Shown: positions 1 through 9,972, counted from the stretch's first letter. The stretch: DNA of 64,000 nucleotides from Segatella copri (GCF_009495355.1 NZ_VZAD01000020.1:32252-96251); one strand, 5' to 3'. Notes: a model not told the origin generated them from the letters alone. A program made the numbers and translations.

Positions 1-110
1 ACGGAGTCGCGTGCCCTGATGGCAGGAGCCGTATGCTCCACCTGCTCCTGGCATGCAGCCATCAGCAGGAGAGCGATAAGTCCATATATAAAATGCCTTG
101 TTCTATACAT
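1..110 (-). CDS. lptC: LptC-like lipoprotein, N-terminal fragment (runs off the window)
   Basis: The reverse strand from an ATG at 110 reads through the left edge with no stop, giving 36 codons. The product starts with a short basic segment, a hydrophobic stretch (GLIALLLMAAC) ending in a plausible lipobox cysteine, then EHTAPAIRARDS. A lipoprotein signal followed by an A-I-x-x-R-D-S segment resembles Bacteroidota LptC, the periplasmic/inner-membrane component of the LPS export bridge. It lies downstream of, and codirectional with, the outer-membrane barrel gene at 260-1543; in related genomes, as I recall, an outer-membrane protein sits near lptC. Only the N-terminus is visible, so the family call is an inference, while the partial lipoprotein gene itself is well supported. 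Confidence 0.6.
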   Translation of the reverse strand, partial: MYRTRHFIYGLIALLLMAACQEQVEHTAPAIRARDS

Positions 111-259
111 TAATAATATAAATATTTTCAAGCTTTCGGAAACATCTCTCACTTCGAAGCTTCCAGAAGTTTCCCAAAACATCTCAAACATTTCCGAAAT
201 ATTCCGAAGCATTCCGAATCTTCCAGAAACCAACATTCAGCACAGAAATTCCGTACAGT
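111..259. repeat. Spacer with 10-bp periodic TTCCGAA motifs
   Basis: This gene spacer contains TTCCGAA at 192-198, 202-208 and 212-218, followed by TTCCAGA at 221-227, a spacing of about 10 bp. Less regular related motifs lie upstream (CTTCCAGAAG near 160-170). It separates the barrel gene from the lptC-like gene on the minus strand. No hairpin with a T-tract was seen, so it is more likely low-complexity repeat than a terminator. Confidence 0.5.
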
Positions 260-1543
260 TTACTGCATCTTCCACTTCTTGAACCAATCCTCGTTGAAGG
301 TGAAGCCTATGTTGATGCGGAAAATATTCTCCTTGATAAGGTCCTTGGCAGAGCGTTTCACCCACTGACCGCTGATATTGAGGAATGAACGGCTGTTGTA
401 GGAGTTGACGATAGGAATACCGAAACCGGCACTTACCGCAAATTCCTTGGGTCCGTCCTGTCCATTGATTTTCACATAAGGAGTGGTGTAGCTCACACCG
501 GCACGATACTGTACTCTCTGCAAGAAACGGCGGCTGTACTCGCCATAGCAGTACTGTGCACCGAGGTTGATCTTATGACGATTGCTGTAGCAACCGTCCT
601 TCAGCACATAGTTTCTTCCGTCGAAGACAGGAGCCTTGAGGTCTTCCCACATCTGTAGAGTGTAGTCGAGACCCACTTTCCACTGTGCCGCATGATTCCA
701 CATCAATCCTGCTCCCACCATGTGAGGCAGTTCAAAAGCCTTGTCAACAGAAAAGGATGTGGTGTCGAGCGAGCCATCCATGGCATTTGTCTTCACCTGA
801 TACATATCGGCGCTGGCACCTAAATTATGCTTGGGCGAATAGGTAAGACCCAGTGTCACCCAGTCCTTCTTCGACACACGCTGCGTATACTGCACACCGA
901 AGTCGAGCTTATAGCTTCCCACTCTTGCCGAATAGTTGCGCGAGAGCGAGTTGATATACGAATTGCTGTAGCTGTTGGTGACGGTACGGTTATACTTGCC
1001 CCACAGGTAAGAGATGTTGGCACCCACCGACAGTCCCTTCACTGGCATGTAGCCCAAACCCACGTAAGCCTGATGGAATCCCTCATCACCCTCATAGGTA
1101 TTGGTGTAATAATCTTCCTTGGTTTCTTCGTTCACCCATCCCGACACAGAATAGTTATAGCCCACGTTGGAGAAAGGCAGGATACCGAAACTCACACCCA
1201 TGTGGCGGAAAGCACGGAAAGCAGCGACCACATAGTCCAAGTTGGCATTCTTGGCGTTCTTCTTCACGCCGTTCTCATTGAAGTTGCTGATCTGACCCGA
1301 GATGCCGGCATCGAAAAGGAATGTCAGCGAGTCGACCGAAGAATAAGAAGCCGGGTTGATATAATTTACCTGATTGTGCTCATGAAAGCCAAGTCCCACT
1401 CCATTCATACCTGCATTGAAACCAGAAGTCTGGTCGGACAATAAGCCCAACCCCCACTGACTGTATGGAGAATTCATGCCGCTCTGGGCATTCACTGCCA
1501 GAGCCAAGCTCATCATGAGAGCCGCCAAAAATAGTTTTTTCAT
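260..1543 (-). CDS. Putative outer-membrane beta-barrel protein
   Basis: A 427-residue protein with a signal peptide (MKKLFLAALMMSLALAVNAQ). It is followed by NSPYSQWGLG, typical of Bacteroidota FadL/OmpP1-like barrel proteins, then many alternating aromatic/polar strands and an aromatic-rich C-terminus ending in the WKMQ tail. ATG 1543 is chosen because the hydrophobic leader starts there; the upstream in-frame TTG at 1561 would add only six residues. A TACTTTTG promoter element lies 35 bases upstream. The gene is divergent from the DUF4105 gene and precedes an lptC-like gene, which suits an envelope role. The cargo or exact function cannot be read from the sequence; no catalytic motif is visible. 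Confidence 0.75.
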   Translation of the reverse strand: MKKLFLAALMMSLALAVNAQSGMNSPYSQWGLGLLSDQTSGFNAGMNGVGLGFHEHNQVNYINPASYSSVDSLTFLFDAGISGQISNFNENGVKKNAKNANLDYVVAAFRAFRHMGVSFGILPFSNVGYNYSVSGWVNEETKEDYYTNTYEGDEGFHQAYVGLGYMPVKGLSVGANISYLWGKYNRTVTNSYSNSYINSLSRNYSARVGSYKLDFGVQYTQRVSKKDWVTLGLTYSPKHNLGASADMYQVKTNAMDGSLDTTSFSVDKAFELPHMVGAGLMWNHAAQWKVGLDYTLQMWEDLKAPVFDGRNYVLKDGCYSNRHKINLGAQYCYGEYSRRFLQRVQYRAGVSYTTPYVKINGQDGPKEFAVSAGFGIPIVNSYNSRSFLNISGQWVKRSAKDLIKENIFRINIGFTFNEDWFKKWKMQ

Positions 1544-1577
1544 CCTATGATAATTGTTCAAAATTATATTCAGAGTG

Positions 1578-1585
1578 CAAAAGTA
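1578..1585 (-). promoter_or_regulatory. -7 box of the outer-membrane protein gene
   Basis: The minus strand reads TACTTTTG, a match to the Bacteroidota -7 consensus TAnnTTTG, about 35 bases upstream of ATG 1543. No clean TTTG -33 box is visible at the usual distance. Confidence 0.55.
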
Positions 1586-1630
1586 TTGAAAAAAATCGAG
1601 ATAAAAGAAGGAAAATCCAAAATAATAAGG

Positions 1631-1638
1631 TATTTTTG
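1631..1638 (+). promoter_or_regulatory. -7 box directly before the DUF4105 gene
   Basis: TATTTTTG matches TAnnTTTG and ends four bases before the GTG at 1643, so transcription would begin at or next to the start codon. This decides the start chosen for the DUF4105 gene and implies a leaderless or nearly leaderless message. Confidence 0.45.
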
Positions 1639-1642
1639 CATC

Positions 1643-2923
1643 GTGAAACGTTTTAAATATAATTTTAGGTGCATTTTTGCCGTTTTGTTAATCATTTTAA
1701 CGACTAAGGCTTCTGCACAACAGACGGAAGCACCCCAATGGGTCGACTCCGTGGATATTTCACTCCTGACCTGCGGACCGGGACAGGAGGTTTGGTCGTA
1801 TTATGGACACACCGCTCTTCGCATAGAAGACCGTGCCCATGGCAGTGACGTGGCTGTCAACTGGGGCATGTTCTCCTTCAACCAGGACTTTTTTGTGCTG
1901 CGCTTCGTCTTCGGGCTCACCGACTATCAGATAGGCATCATCCCCATGGATCGTTTCATGGCGGAGTATTCCTACGAAGGCAGATGGGTAAGACAACAGC
2001 GCCTTGCCCTGACACGAAACGAGAAATGGAACATCCTTACTGCCGTGGAGAAGAACAACCAGGAGGAGAACCGCACCTACCGCTACAACTTCTTCTACGA
2101 CAACTGCACCACACGTGCACGCAACATGATCATCGACCACTTGGCGACCAACAGCACCAACTTCGAGATCAAAACGACCCTCTCCACCTATCGTGAGGAG
2201 ATTCACCGCCTGAACGCCCATCACCGTTGGGCACGCTTCGGAAACGACCTGCTCCTGGGCTTCCGAGCCGACCGTGCAATAAACAAACAGGAATGGGAGT
2301 TCCTGCCCGACAACCTCTCCATGGACTTCGCAGTGGAAGCCCGAAAGGACACAGCCCAGCAACCTATTCCGTCGACAACAGTTTATCCACAAGAACCAAG
2401 ATACATCAAACTGGTAGACAGCACCTTCTATCTCATTTCACCCAAGGAAGTAGTGATGGCTGCAGATGCAGACAAGGAGAACTCTCAGACAGGAACTACT
2501 ATAGCCGATGTCATCTCTCCTTTCGTGGCAGCGACAGGCATCTTGGTGATTGTTATCCTGCTCAGCCTCACGGAATGGCGCAGAAAGAAGAATTTCTGGT
2601 GGATTGACACAGCCCTGCTCGTACTTACCGGACTGCCAGGACTGATTCTCCTTGCCATGGTGTTCTCGCAACACCCCACCGTGCAGATCAATTTCCAGAC
2701 ACTCATCCTCAACCCGCTGAACCTCATCTTCGTATGGAGCGTCACCAAGAAGATGCGTCAGCATCGTGTGCACTGGTATTACAACGTATGGGCAGCACTC
2801 ATCGTCGTGGCACTTTTCCTGCAGATATGGCAGGACTACGCTGAGGGCATGGTCATTTTGGCATTATCTTTGCTCGTAAGAGTAGCAGTGAAGTCAACTC
2901 AACTCGACTTGCGAAGAAAATAG
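1643..2923 (+). CDS. DUF4105 (Lnb N-terminal-like) membrane protein
   Basis: With the GTG start at 1643 this is 426 residues. It has a signal-like N-terminus ending in TTKASA and then an extracytoplasmic DUF4105/Lnb-N domain containing GPGQEVWSYYGHTALR (about 44-59), NWGMFSF and YNFFYDNCTTRARN. The domain's conserved His and the DNCTTR cysteine are present. About five hydrophobic segments follow in the C-terminal third (from VISPFVAATGILVIVILL onward). An ATG at 1547 is in frame, but it would overlap the divergent gene's start region and ignore the promoter at 1631-1638. The DUF4105 family is widespread in Bacteroidota. A cysteine-peptidase-like or lipid-linked activity has been suggested for related folds, but the substrate is unknown. 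Confidence 0.8.
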   Translation: MKRFKYNFRCIFAVLLIILTTKASAQQTEAPQWVDSVDISLLTCGPGQEVWSYYGHTALRIEDRAHGSDVAVNWGMFSFNQDFFVLRFVFGLTDYQIGIIPMDRFMAEYSYEGRWVRQQRLALTRNEKWNILTAVEKNNQEENRTYRYNFFYDNCTTRARNMIIDHLATNSTNFEIKTTLSTYREEIHRLNAHHRWARFGNDLLLGFRADRAINKQEWEFLPDNLSMDFAVEARKDTAQQPIPSTTVYPQEPRYIKLVDSTFYLISPKEVVMAADADKENSQTGTTIADVISPFVAATGILVIVILLSLTEWRRKKNFWWIDTALLVLTGLPGLILLAMVFSQHPTVQINFQTLILNPLNLIFVWSVTKKMRQHRVHWYYNVWAALIVVALFLQIWQDYAEGMVILALSLLVRVAVKSTQLDLRRK

Positions 2924-2932
2924 ACCTCACAA

Positions 2933-3005
2933 AGGATATAGACTTCACGAAGGAATCAACCTCTTGAAGATACAGACTTTACGAAGGAATTCAACCTCTC
3001 GAAGG
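2933..3005. repeat. Imperfect tandem repeat in the spacer after the DUF4105 gene
   Basis: Two imperfect units of about 33-36 bp follow one another (GACTTCACGAAGGAATC..CTTGAAG, then GACTTTACGAAGGAATTC..TCGAAG), preceded by a partial third (GACCTCACAAAGGA). The tract lies just upstream of the small secreted protein gene. No function is evident. Confidence 0.5.
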
Positions 3006-3051
3006 AAAATCATCAACACGAAGCCAACAAAGCTTCATAACAAAAAATAGA

Positions 3052-3405
3052 ATGGTAAACAGATATATCACCGCCCTCTTGGTTGTCCTTGCGGCAACAG
3101 GCATGGAAGCGCAGACCTATCAGCAGGCACTGAGGTTTGCGCTCACCGATATATCCTACGATGAGTTCATCCAGCAGCCCGAGGCCAAAGCGCTCGAAGA
3201 AGACATTCTGAGCGTCATCAAGGCCATCAAGGAAGCATCCGAAGACCATCAGAAAGCACAACATCATTTCCCGTCGGCAATACAGAAAGCCGACACTTCT
3301 GCCAATCTGACAGAATCCAATCCTTATATTTGTTTTACTCCCCCCACAGAGCCCAAATATCAGGCTCCATACGGAAGTATTGTTATTCGCGGACCCGATT
3401 TTTAA
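3052..3405 (+). CDS. Small secreted protein of unknown function
   Basis: A 117-residue product with a signal peptide (MVNRYITALLVVLAATGMEAQ, cleavage expected before QTYQQ). The mature part is about 96 residues and mainly helical and charged (EAKALEEDILSVIKAIKEA). It ends in a proline- and aromatic-rich tail (CFTPPTEPKYQAPYGSIVIRGPDF). I do not recognise a family. It sits between the DUF4105 gene and secA on the same strand, with its own spacer of about 130 bases, so it may be separately transcribed. One mature cysteine near the tail is unpaired. Coding is supported by the signal peptide and by high third-position GC compared with the flanking spacer. Confidence 0.65.
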   Translation: MVNRYITALLVVLAATGMEAQTYQQALRFALTDISYDEFIQQPEAKALEEDILSVIKAIKEASEDHQKAQHHFPSAIQKADTSANLTESNPYICFTPPTEPKYQAPYGSIVIRGPDF

Positions 3406-3423
3406 CATTTATCACCCAAAACG

Positions 3424-3455
3424 TTGCTGATTTACAGATATTATTTGTACCTTTG
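3424..3455 (+). promoter_or_regulatory. Promoter of secA
   Basis: A TTG -33 box at 3424-3426 and TACCTTTG at 3448-3455 are separated by 21 bp, matching the Bacteroidota sigma consensus. The predicted leader to ATG 3509 is about 50 bases and A-rich. Confidence 0.65.
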
Positions 3456-3508
3456 CAACCCTGAAAACAATAAAAATCAACGAATAATAATAAAAAACAA
3501 TATATAAA

Positions 3509-6500
3509 ATGAACTTTAACAAATTTCTGCAGTCATTGTTCGGCAACAAGTCTTCCCGCGATATGAAGCTCATCCAGCCTATCGTGGAGAAAGTAAAGGC
3601 CGAGTATCCTAACATCAAGGCCCTGAGCAATGACCAGCTTCGTGCAAAAACCAAGGAAATACAGCAGTATGTACAGAACGCCGGCAAGGCTCAGAGAGAG
3701 AAGATTACTGAGCTGAAAGCCACTATCGAAGACACACCTATCGACCAGCGTGAAGATATCTTCAACCAGATAGACAAGTTGGAGAAAGAGGCACTCGACA
3801 ACTACGAGGTTGCCCTCAACGAGGTGCTGCCTACAGCTTTCAGCATCGTGAAAGATACAGCCCGCCGATTCGCCGAGAACGAGGAGACTGTGGTCACAGC
3901 TACTGAGTTCGACCGCGAGCTGGCTGCCAATCCTGCCAACGACTTCATCACCATCGATGGCGACAATGCCATATACCACAACCACTGGACAGCAGGCGGA
4001 AACGACCTGAAGTGGGAAATGGTTCACTACGACGTACAGCTCTTCGGTGGTACGGTGCTGCACCAGGGTAAGATTGCCGAGATGGCTACGGGTGAAGGTA
4101 AGACCCTCGTCGCTACACTGCCTGTGTTCCTCAACGCCCTCACTGGCAACGGTGTGCACGTGGTTACCGTGAACGACTATCTGGCCAAGCGTGACTCCGA
4201 GTGGATGGGCCCACTCTATATGTTCAACGGACTCTCTGTCGACTGTATCGACAAGCACCGTCCCAACTCCGACGCTCGTCGCAAGGCTTACATGGCCGAC
4301 ATCACCTTCGGTACCAACAACGAGTTTGGTTTCGACTACCTGCGCGACAACATGGCGACAAGTCCTGCCGACCTCGTACAGCGTCAGCACAACTACGCCA
4401 TCGTCGATGAGGTCGACTCCGTGTTGATCGACGATGCCCGTACACCTCTTATTATATCAGGTCCTATTCCTAAGGGCGACGACCAAATGTTCGAGCAGTA
4501 TCAGCCATTGGTAGAGCGCCTGTACGAGGTACAGCGCAAGCAGGCTACCGAGTTGCTCGCCGAGGCAAAGCAGAAGATTGGCGAAGGCACCAAGAACAAG
4601 GACGCTAAGATGCTCGAGGACGGATTCCTCGCCCTCTACCGTTCCTACAAGGCACTGCCTAAGAACAAGCCTCTCATCAAGTACCTCTCTGAAGAAGGTA
4701 TCAAGGCAGGCATGCTCAAGACTGAGGAATACTACATGGCCAACAACAACCGTGAGATGCCAAAGGCCGTGGCTCCACTATACTTCGTCGTAGACGAGAA
4801 ACTCAACTCTGCCGACCTCACCGACAAGGGAACCGAATGGCTCGCCAAGCAGGTGAACGACCGTGAGCTCTTCGTACTGCCCGACATCGCCACAGAGATG
4901 AGCCAGCTCGAGGCACGCACCGACATCAGCGACCAGGAGCGTCTCGACATCAAGGACGAGATGATGGCTCACTACGGCGTACAGAGCGAGCGCGTGCACA
5001 CCTTGCAGCAGCTCCTGAAGGCCTACACCATGTTCAACAAGGACGACGAATACGTCGTGATGGACGGCGAGGTGAAGATTGTCGACGAGCAGACAGGCCG
5101 TATCATGGAAGGCCGACGCTGGAGCGACGGCTTGCACCAGGCTATCGAGGCCAAGGAGCATGTCAAGGTAGAGGCTGCCACACAGACCTTTGCCACCATC
5201 ACCCTGCAGAACTACTTCCGTATGTACCACAAGCTTTCGGGTATGACAGGTACTGCCAGCACCGAGGCCGGTGAGTTCTGGGACATCTATAAGCTCGACG
5301 TGGTAGAGATTCCTACCAACCGCCCAATCGCACGCCACGACCTCGACGACCGTGTCTACAAGACAGCCCGCGAGAAGTATCGTGCCGTTATCGACGAGAT
5401 CGAGGAGATGCGCAATGCCGGTCGCCCAGTCTTGGTAGGTACAACATCTGTTGAGATTTCAGAATTGCTGAGCAAGATGCTCAAGATGCGCAATATTCCT
5501 CACAATGTGCTCAACGCCAAGCTCCACCAGCAGGAGGCTCAGATCGTAGCCGAGGCAGGACGCTCTACCAACGGCAAGGGTGCTGTCACCATCGCCACCA
5601 ACATGGCAGGTCGTGGTACCGATATCAAGCTCACCCCCGAGGTGAAGGCTGCAGGCGGTCTTGCCATCATTGGTACCGAGCGCCATGAGAGCCGCCGTGT
5701 AGACCGCCAGTTGCGTGGTCGTGCCGGTCGTCAGGGAGACCCAGGCTCTTCTGTCTTCTATGTATCTTTGGAGGACAAACTGATGCGTCTCTTCGCCTCT
5801 GAGCGTATTGCCAAGGTGATGGACCGCTTGGGCTTCGAGGACGGCGAGCGTATCGAGAGTCCAATGATCAGCAAGAGCATCGAGCGTGCACAGCGCAAGG
5901 TGGAGGAGAACAACTTCGGTATCCGTAAGCACCTTCTGGAGTACGACGATGTGATGAACAAGCAGCGTACCGTGATCTACGAGAAGCGCCGCCACGCCTT
6001 GATGGGCGAGCGTATCGGTATGGACATCACCAACGTCATCTGGGACCGCGTGCTCTATATCATCAACAACAACGACTACGAGGGCGCCAAGGAGGACTTC
6101 CTCAAGATCCTGGCCATGGAGATTCCATTCACTGCCGAGGAGTTTGAGGGAATACAGCGTGAGGAACTTTGCGAGCGTGCCTTCCAGGAGGCCATGGCAA
6201 GCTTCAAGCGCAAGACCGAGCGCATCCAGGCCACAGCATGGCCTATCATCCAGCAGGTGTACGAGAACCAGGGCGCTATGTACGAGCGCATCATGGTGCC
6301 AATCACCGACGGCAAGCGCATGTACAACATTCCTTGCAACCTCAAGGAGGCTTACGACACCGAGGCCAAGAGCGTGGTAAAGCAGTGGGAGAAAGTCATC
6401 ATGCTCCATATCATCGACGACAACTGGAAGGAGAACCTGCGCCAGCTCGACGAGTTGCGCCACTCTGTACAGAACGCCAGCTACGAGCAGAAAGATCCAT

Positions 6501-6865
6501 TGCTCATCTTCAAGCTTGAGAGTGTGAAGCTCTGGGACTCTATGATCAACGAGATGAACGACCGCATCGCCAGCATTCTGATGCGCGGACAGATTCCTGT
6601 CATGGAGCAGGAACAGCCCGTTCAGGAAGCTGCACCCGAGCAGCGCCCACAGCAGAACTATGTAGAGCAGAAGGTGGACATCGACGCAGAGCGCGAACGT
6701 GCCGAGCGTGCCGCACAGCAGGCTGCTGCCCATCACGACACACGCGAGGGCGCACAGCAGGTCAACCACACTCCTTACCGTGCAGAGCGCATGCCTCGTC
6801 CCAACGACCCATGTCCTTGCGGCAGCGGCAAGAAGTTCAAGAACTGCCACGGCAGAAACCTGTAA
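3509..6865 (+). CDS. secA: Protein translocase ATPase SecA
   Basis: SecA drives preproteins through SecYEG at the cytoplasmic membrane using ATP. The 1,118-residue protein contains the Walker A segment MATGEGKT (about 192-199), the Walker B region [19 protein letters not shown], the preprotein cross-linking domain, and the second helicase half with GTTSVEISE and [12 protein letters not shown] followed by [14 protein letters not shown]-terminal zinc/SecB-binding motif, [15 protein letters not shown], is also present. It is longer than the roughly 900-residue enterobacterial protein; extra charged segments in the N-terminal half are usual in Bacteroidota SecA. The gene is monocistronic, with its own promoter and a strong terminator. 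The identification is secure. Confidence 0.99.
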   Translation: MNFNKFLQSLFGNKSSRDMKLIQPIVEKVKAEYPNIKALSNDQLRAKTKEIQQYVQNAGKAQREKITELKATIEDTPIDQREDIFNQIDKLEKEALDNYEVALNEVLPTAFSIVKDTARRFAENEETVVTATEFDRELAANPANDFITIDGDNAIYHNHWTAGGNDLKWEMVHYDVQLFGGTVLHQGKIAEMATGEGKTLVATLPVFLNALTGNGVHVVTVNDYLAKRDSEWMGPLYMFNGLSVDCIDKHRPNSDARRKAYMADITFGTNNEFGFDYLRDNMATSPADLVQRQHNYAIVDEVDSVLIDDARTPLIISGPIPKGDDQMFEQYQPLVERLYEVQRKQATELLAEAKQKIGEGTKNKDAKMLEDGFLALYRSYKALPKNKPLIKYLSEEGIKAGMLKTEEYYMANNNREMPKAVAPLYFVVDEKLNSADLTDKGTEWLAKQVNDRELFVLPDIATEMSQLEARTDISDQERLDIKDEMMAHYGVQSERVHTLQQLLKAYTMFNKDDEYVVMDGEVKIVDEQTGRIMEGRRWSDGLHQAIEAKEHVKVEAATQTFATITLQNYFRMYHKLSGMTGTASTEAGEFWDIYKLDVVEIPTNRPIARHDLDDRVYKTAREKYRAVIDEIEEMRNAGRPVLVGTTSVEISELLSKMLKMRNIPHNVLNAKLHQQEAQIVAEAGRSTNGKGAVTIATNMAGRGTDIKLTPEVKAAGGLAIIGTERHESRRVDRQLRGRAGRQGDPGSSVFYVSLEDKLMRLFASERIAKVMDRLGFEDGERIESPMISKSIERAQRKVEENNFGIRKHLLEYDDVMNKQRTVIYEKRRHALMGERIGMDITNVIWDRVLYIINNNDYEGAKEDFLKILAMEIPFTAEEFEGIQREELCERAFQEAMASFKRKTERIQATAWPIIQQVYENQGAMYERIMVPITDGKRMYNIPCNLKEAYDTEAKSVVKQWEKVIMLHIIDDNWKENLRQLDELRHSVQNASYEQKDPLLIFKLESVKLWDSMINEMNDRIASILMRGQIPVMEQEQPVQEAAPEQRPQQNYVEQKVDIDAERERAERAAQQAAAHHDTREGAQQVNHTPYRAERMPRPNDPCPCGSGKKFKNCHGRNL

Positions 6866-6931
6866 CTCTACATTCGCAGATGGAGAAGTTAGAGAGAACT
6901 TACTAAAGTTCAATAATCATAAATAATGAGG

Positions 6932-6978
6932 AAATACCTATATTTGATGACAGGCTCATCATTTATAGGTATTTTTTC
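6932..6978 (+). terminator. Terminator of secA
   Basis: AAATACCTATA pairs with TATAGGTATTT, with an inner GATGA/TCATC stem, and the hairpin runs into T6. It lies about 65 bases after the secA stop. Confidence 0.85.
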
Positions 6979-7003
6979 GTATTAATAAGGTATCAATATT
7001 CAG

Positions 7004-7028
7004 TTGCCAAGTTATTTTTGTATTTTTG
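7004..7028 (+). promoter_or_regulatory. Promoter of feoB with a duplicated -7 box
   Basis: Two adjacent copies of TATTTTTG lie at 7013-7020 and 7021-7028, each fitting TAnnTTTG. A TTG at 7004-7006 is close to a -33 box but the spacing is short. The leader to ATG 7114 is about 80 bases. No Fur-like palindrome was recognised. Confidence 0.5.
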
Positions 7029-7113
7029 CAGGCCAAACAACACAACACAACGTGGCACACAGTTTGCATGCCATGCACAATAACAGAAAAAGAAGAAAAG
7101 GAGATAAAAATAT

Positions 7114-9609
7114 ATGAAATTATCCGAACTCAACACAGGCGAAAGCGGTGTCATCGTCAAGGTTTCAGGACACGGCGGCTTCCGCAAAAGAATCATCGAG
7201 ATGGGATTCATCAAGGGCAAGAAGGTAGACGTGCTGCTCAATGCCCCACTGCAGGACCCTGTAAAGTACAAAATCATGGGCTACGAGGTGTCGTTGAGAC
7301 ACAGCGAGGCCGACCATATCGAGGTGGTTTCGGTCAACGAGGCCAAGAAAGACAAACAACTCAGACAAGCTGACGAGGAAGAACGCGAACAGGTTATCAA
7401 CTCGCAGACTATCGATTCTAATGACCCCGACGAGCAGGCACTGGGCGACAAGATGCTCGTGGCAGAACAGGAGGCCGACCGTCTGCACCATGTCATCAAC
7501 GTGGCGCTCATCGGCAACCCTAACTGCGGAAAGACTTCCCTCTTCAACTTCGCCTCGGGCGCACACGAGCGTGTGGGCAACTACAGCGGTGTCACCGTCG
7601 ACGCCAAGGTGGGAGAAGCAGAATACAACGGCTATCACTTCAACCTTGTCGACCTGCCTGGCACCTATTCGCTCTCAGCCTACTCGCCCGAGGAACTCTA
7701 TGTGCGCAAGCAGCTCATCGAGCACACACCCGATATCGTCATCAACGTCATCGACACCAGCAACCTGGAGCGCAACCTCTATCTCACCACTCAGCTCATC
7801 GATATGCACATCCGCATGGTGTGCGCTCTCAATATGTTCGACGAGACCGAGAAACGAGGCGACAACATCGACTACGACAAGTTGGGCGAACTCTTCGGAA
7901 TACCTATGGTTCCTACCGTCTTCAAGAACGGCAGAGGCGTAGACCGGCTCTTCGACACCATCATCGAAATGTACGAGGGACGCGAAGGCTCCAATGCCCA
8001 CTATCGCCACATCCACATCAACCACGGACACGAGATAGAACACGGCATCGAGCACATACAGAAATATCTGAAGGCCGATGACAGCATCCGCCAGCGCTAC
8101 TCCACCCGATATCTCTCCATCAAACTACTCGAGAACGACAAGCATGCCGAGGAGTATGTGAGCCACCTCAAGTCGGCAAAGGAAATCTTCGCTGCACGCG
8201 ACGAGGCTGCACGACGCGTCAAGGAGGAAACCATGGAAGACAGCGAGACTGCCATCATGGACGCCAAGTACGGCTTCATACACGGAGCCTTGCAGGAGGC
8301 TGGCTACGAAACGGGAAAAGCCAAAGACACCTATCAGGTGACGCATCTCATCGACCGCATCCTTACCAACAAATACGTGGGATTTCCCATCTTCGTACTG
8401 CTCCTGTTCATCATGTTCTCTGCCACCTTCGTCCTGGGCGAGGTGCCTAAGGGATGGATTGAGGACGGAGTGGCATGGCTGGGAACCGTCATCAGCACCA
8501 GCATGCCCGACGGACCGGTGAAAGACATGCTCGTCGACGGAGTCATCGGAGGCGTGGGAGCCGTCATCGTCTTCCTGCCGCAGATTCTCATCCTCTACTT
8601 CTTCATCTCCTACATGGAGGACTCGGGCTATATGGCACGTGCAGCCTTCATCATGGACAAGTTGATGCACAAGATGGGCCTACATGGCAAATCATTCATT
8701 CCGCTGATTATGGGATTCGGATGTAACGTACCTGCCGTGATGGCAACGAGAACCATCGAGAGTCACCGTTCCCGCCTCATTACGATGCTGATTTTGCCAT
8801 TGATGAGCTGTTCGGCTCGTCTGCCTATCTACATCATGGTCATCGGAACTTTCTTTGCCATCCAATACCGTTCACTCATCATGGTATCGCTCTATCTCAT
8901 CGGCATCCTGCTTGCCGTCATACTGAGCCGCGTGCTCTCCAGCTTCGTCATCAAGGGCGAGGACACGCCTTTCGTCATGGAGCTGCCACCCTACCGCTTC
9001 CCTACCTGGAAAGCCATAGGCCGACACACCTGGGAGAAAGGCAAGCAGTACCTGAAGAAGATGGGTGGCATCATCCTCGTGGCAAGCATCATCGTGTGGG
9101 CTCTGGGATACTTCCCCCACAACGAAGAGCTGGGACAGCAGCAACAGCAGGAACAAAGCTACATCGGAAGAATAGGTAAGACCATCGAGCCAATCTTCAC
9201 GCCTCAGGGCTTCGACTGGAAACTCGACGTAGGACTCATCTCAGGCGTGGGAGCCAAGGAGATCGTAGCGTCAACCATGGGCGTGCTCTACAGCAACAAC
9301 GACAGCTTCGGCGACGACAGCGACTACAACGACGAGGACGGCAAATACGAGGTACTGAAGAAGCAGATGACTGCCGACCTGCAGAAGACCTACGGCTATA
9401 GCGATGCCGAGGCTGCCCACAAAGCGAGCCTCACCGCCTATTGCTTCCTCCTCTTCGTACTGATCTACTTCCCCTGCATAGCCACCATCGCGGCTATCAA
9501 GGGCGAGACGGGCAGTTGGAAATGGGCTGGTTTTGCCGCCATCTACACCACGCTATTAGCATGGGTAATATCAGCTCTGGTCTTCCAGATAGGAAATTTA
9601 TTTATATAA
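7114..9609 (+). CDS. feoB: Fused FeoA-FeoB ferrous iron transporter
   Basis: An 831-residue inner-membrane Fe(II) permease. Residues 1-75 form a FeoA/SH3-like domain (MKLSELNTGESGVIVKVSG..). A linker follows, then the FeoB G domain with G1 GNPNCGKT (about 134-141), switch motif GVTVDAKVG and G3 DLPGT. A helical regulatory segment comes next, then the membrane permease with the Gate motifs, including the conserved FGCNVPA near 535. FeoA is a separate protein in many bacteria; the fusion is common in Bacteroidota. ATG 7114 is preceded by an A-rich leader and starts exactly at the FeoA domain. The gene has its own promoter and terminator. Confidence 0.97.
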   Translation: MKLSELNTGESGVIVKVSGHGGFRKRIIEMGFIKGKKVDVLLNAPLQDPVKYKIMGYEVSLRHSEADHIEVVSVNEAKKDKQLRQADEEEREQVINSQTIDSNDPDEQALGDKMLVAEQEADRLHHVINVALIGNPNCGKTSLFNFASGAHERVGNYSGVTVDAKVGEAEYNGYHFNLVDLPGTYSLSAYSPEELYVRKQLIEHTPDIVINVIDTSNLERNLYLTTQLIDMHIRMVCALNMFDETEKRGDNIDYDKLGELFGIPMVPTVFKNGRGVDRLFDTIIEMYEGREGSNAHYRHIHINHGHEIEHGIEHIQKYLKADDSIRQRYSTRYLSIKLLENDKHAEEYVSHLKSAKEIFAARDEAARRVKEETMEDSETAIMDAKYGFIHGALQEAGYETGKAKDTYQVTHLIDRILTNKYVGFPIFVLLLFIMFSATFVLGEVPKGWIEDGVAWLGTVISTSMPDGPVKDMLVDGVIGGVGAVIVFLPQILILYFFISYMEDSGYMARAAFIMDKLMHKMGLHGKSFIPLIMGFGCNVPAVMATRTIESHRSRLITMLILPLMSCSARLPIYIMVIGTFFAIQYRSLIMVSLYLIGILLAVILSRVLSSFVIKGEDTPFVMELPPYRFPTWKAIGRHTWEKGKQYLKKMGGIILVASIIVWALGYFPHNEELGQQQQQEQSYIGRIGKTIEPIFTPQGFDWKLDVGLISGVGAKEIVASTMGVLYSNNDSFGDDSDYNDEDGKYEVLKKQMTADLQKTYGYSDAEAAHKASLTAYCFLLFVLIYFPCIATIAAIKGETGSWKWAGFAAIYTTLLAWVISALVFQIGNLFI

Positions 9610-9661
9610 AATAAAAACATACCCCCTGCCCCAAAAACTCTGCTTGCCGACGTATGAATTT

Positions 9662-9698
9662 ATGCGTGGGCACGCAGGATTTTTTGCGTGGGCACACA
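9662..9698 (+). repeat. Two copies of TGCGTGGGCACRCA
   Basis: TGCGTGGGCACGCA at about 9662-9675 is repeated as TGCGTGGGCACACA at about 9685-9698, just after feoB and before its terminator. The copies are themselves nearly palindromic. A similar TGCCC/GGGCA-rich tract is present at 63.85 kb. Confidence 0.45.
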
Positions 9699-9704
9699 AA
9701 AATA

Positions 9705-9747
9705 AAAGCCCTTAGACCTCATCATGGAAGTCTAACGGCTTTTTTTC
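9705..9747 (+). terminator. Terminator of feoB
   Basis: AAAGCC-TTAGAC pairs with GTCTAA-GGCTTT, followed by a run of T. It is the last element before the accessory region. Confidence 0.85.
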
Positions 9748-9764
9748 ATTGCGCTCGTTTGCAT

Positions 9765-9772
9765 TATCTTTG
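9765..9772 (+). promoter_or_regulatory. -7 box upstream of the LytTR remnant
   Basis: TATCTTTG fits TAnnTTTG and lies 24 bases before ATG 9796. The promoter appears to have survived although the gene behind it is truncated. Confidence 0.5.
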
Positions 9773-9795
9773 TCTGCAAATTGTAAGAATATCAT

Positions 9796-9951
9796 ATGGA
9801 ATATCTGACGCTAACAAATAGCACCGAAATCATTAGGATTGCTTCCGAGGACATTGTTTTCATCAAAGGTGATGGAAACTATTCCGACATATACCTATCC
9901 AATGGCAAAGCGGAGAACGTTACTTACCAACTGTATGAAATATCGGAATAA
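9796..9951 (+). pseudogene. Truncated LytTR DNA-binding protein (N-terminal half only)
   Basis: The reading frame encodes 51 residues (MEYLTLTNSTEIIRI..SEDIVFIKGDGNYSDIYL..) and stops at 9951. The pattern I-x-R-I-x-x-x-D-I-V-(F/Y)-(I/F)-x-G-D-G-N-Y is the start of a LytTR DNA-binding domain. It lines up with the intact LytTR protein encoded at 26560-26931 (LRLDVSKIVYFEGDGNYTQI). A LytTR domain needs about 100 residues, so roughly half is missing. The sequence then joins the remnant of an unrelated gene on the opposite strand. Promoter and start codon are retained. A truncated pseudogene is the best reading; a functional micro-protein is less likely. Confidence 0.65.
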
Positions 9952-9972
9952 AGAACAATTCAAAAAGGTAAA

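Noticed and set aside
5459..6913. 484-codon open frame antisense to secA
   Set aside because: It mirrors secA codon structure on the other strand; secA is intact and unmistakable, and the antisense product has no recognisable domain.
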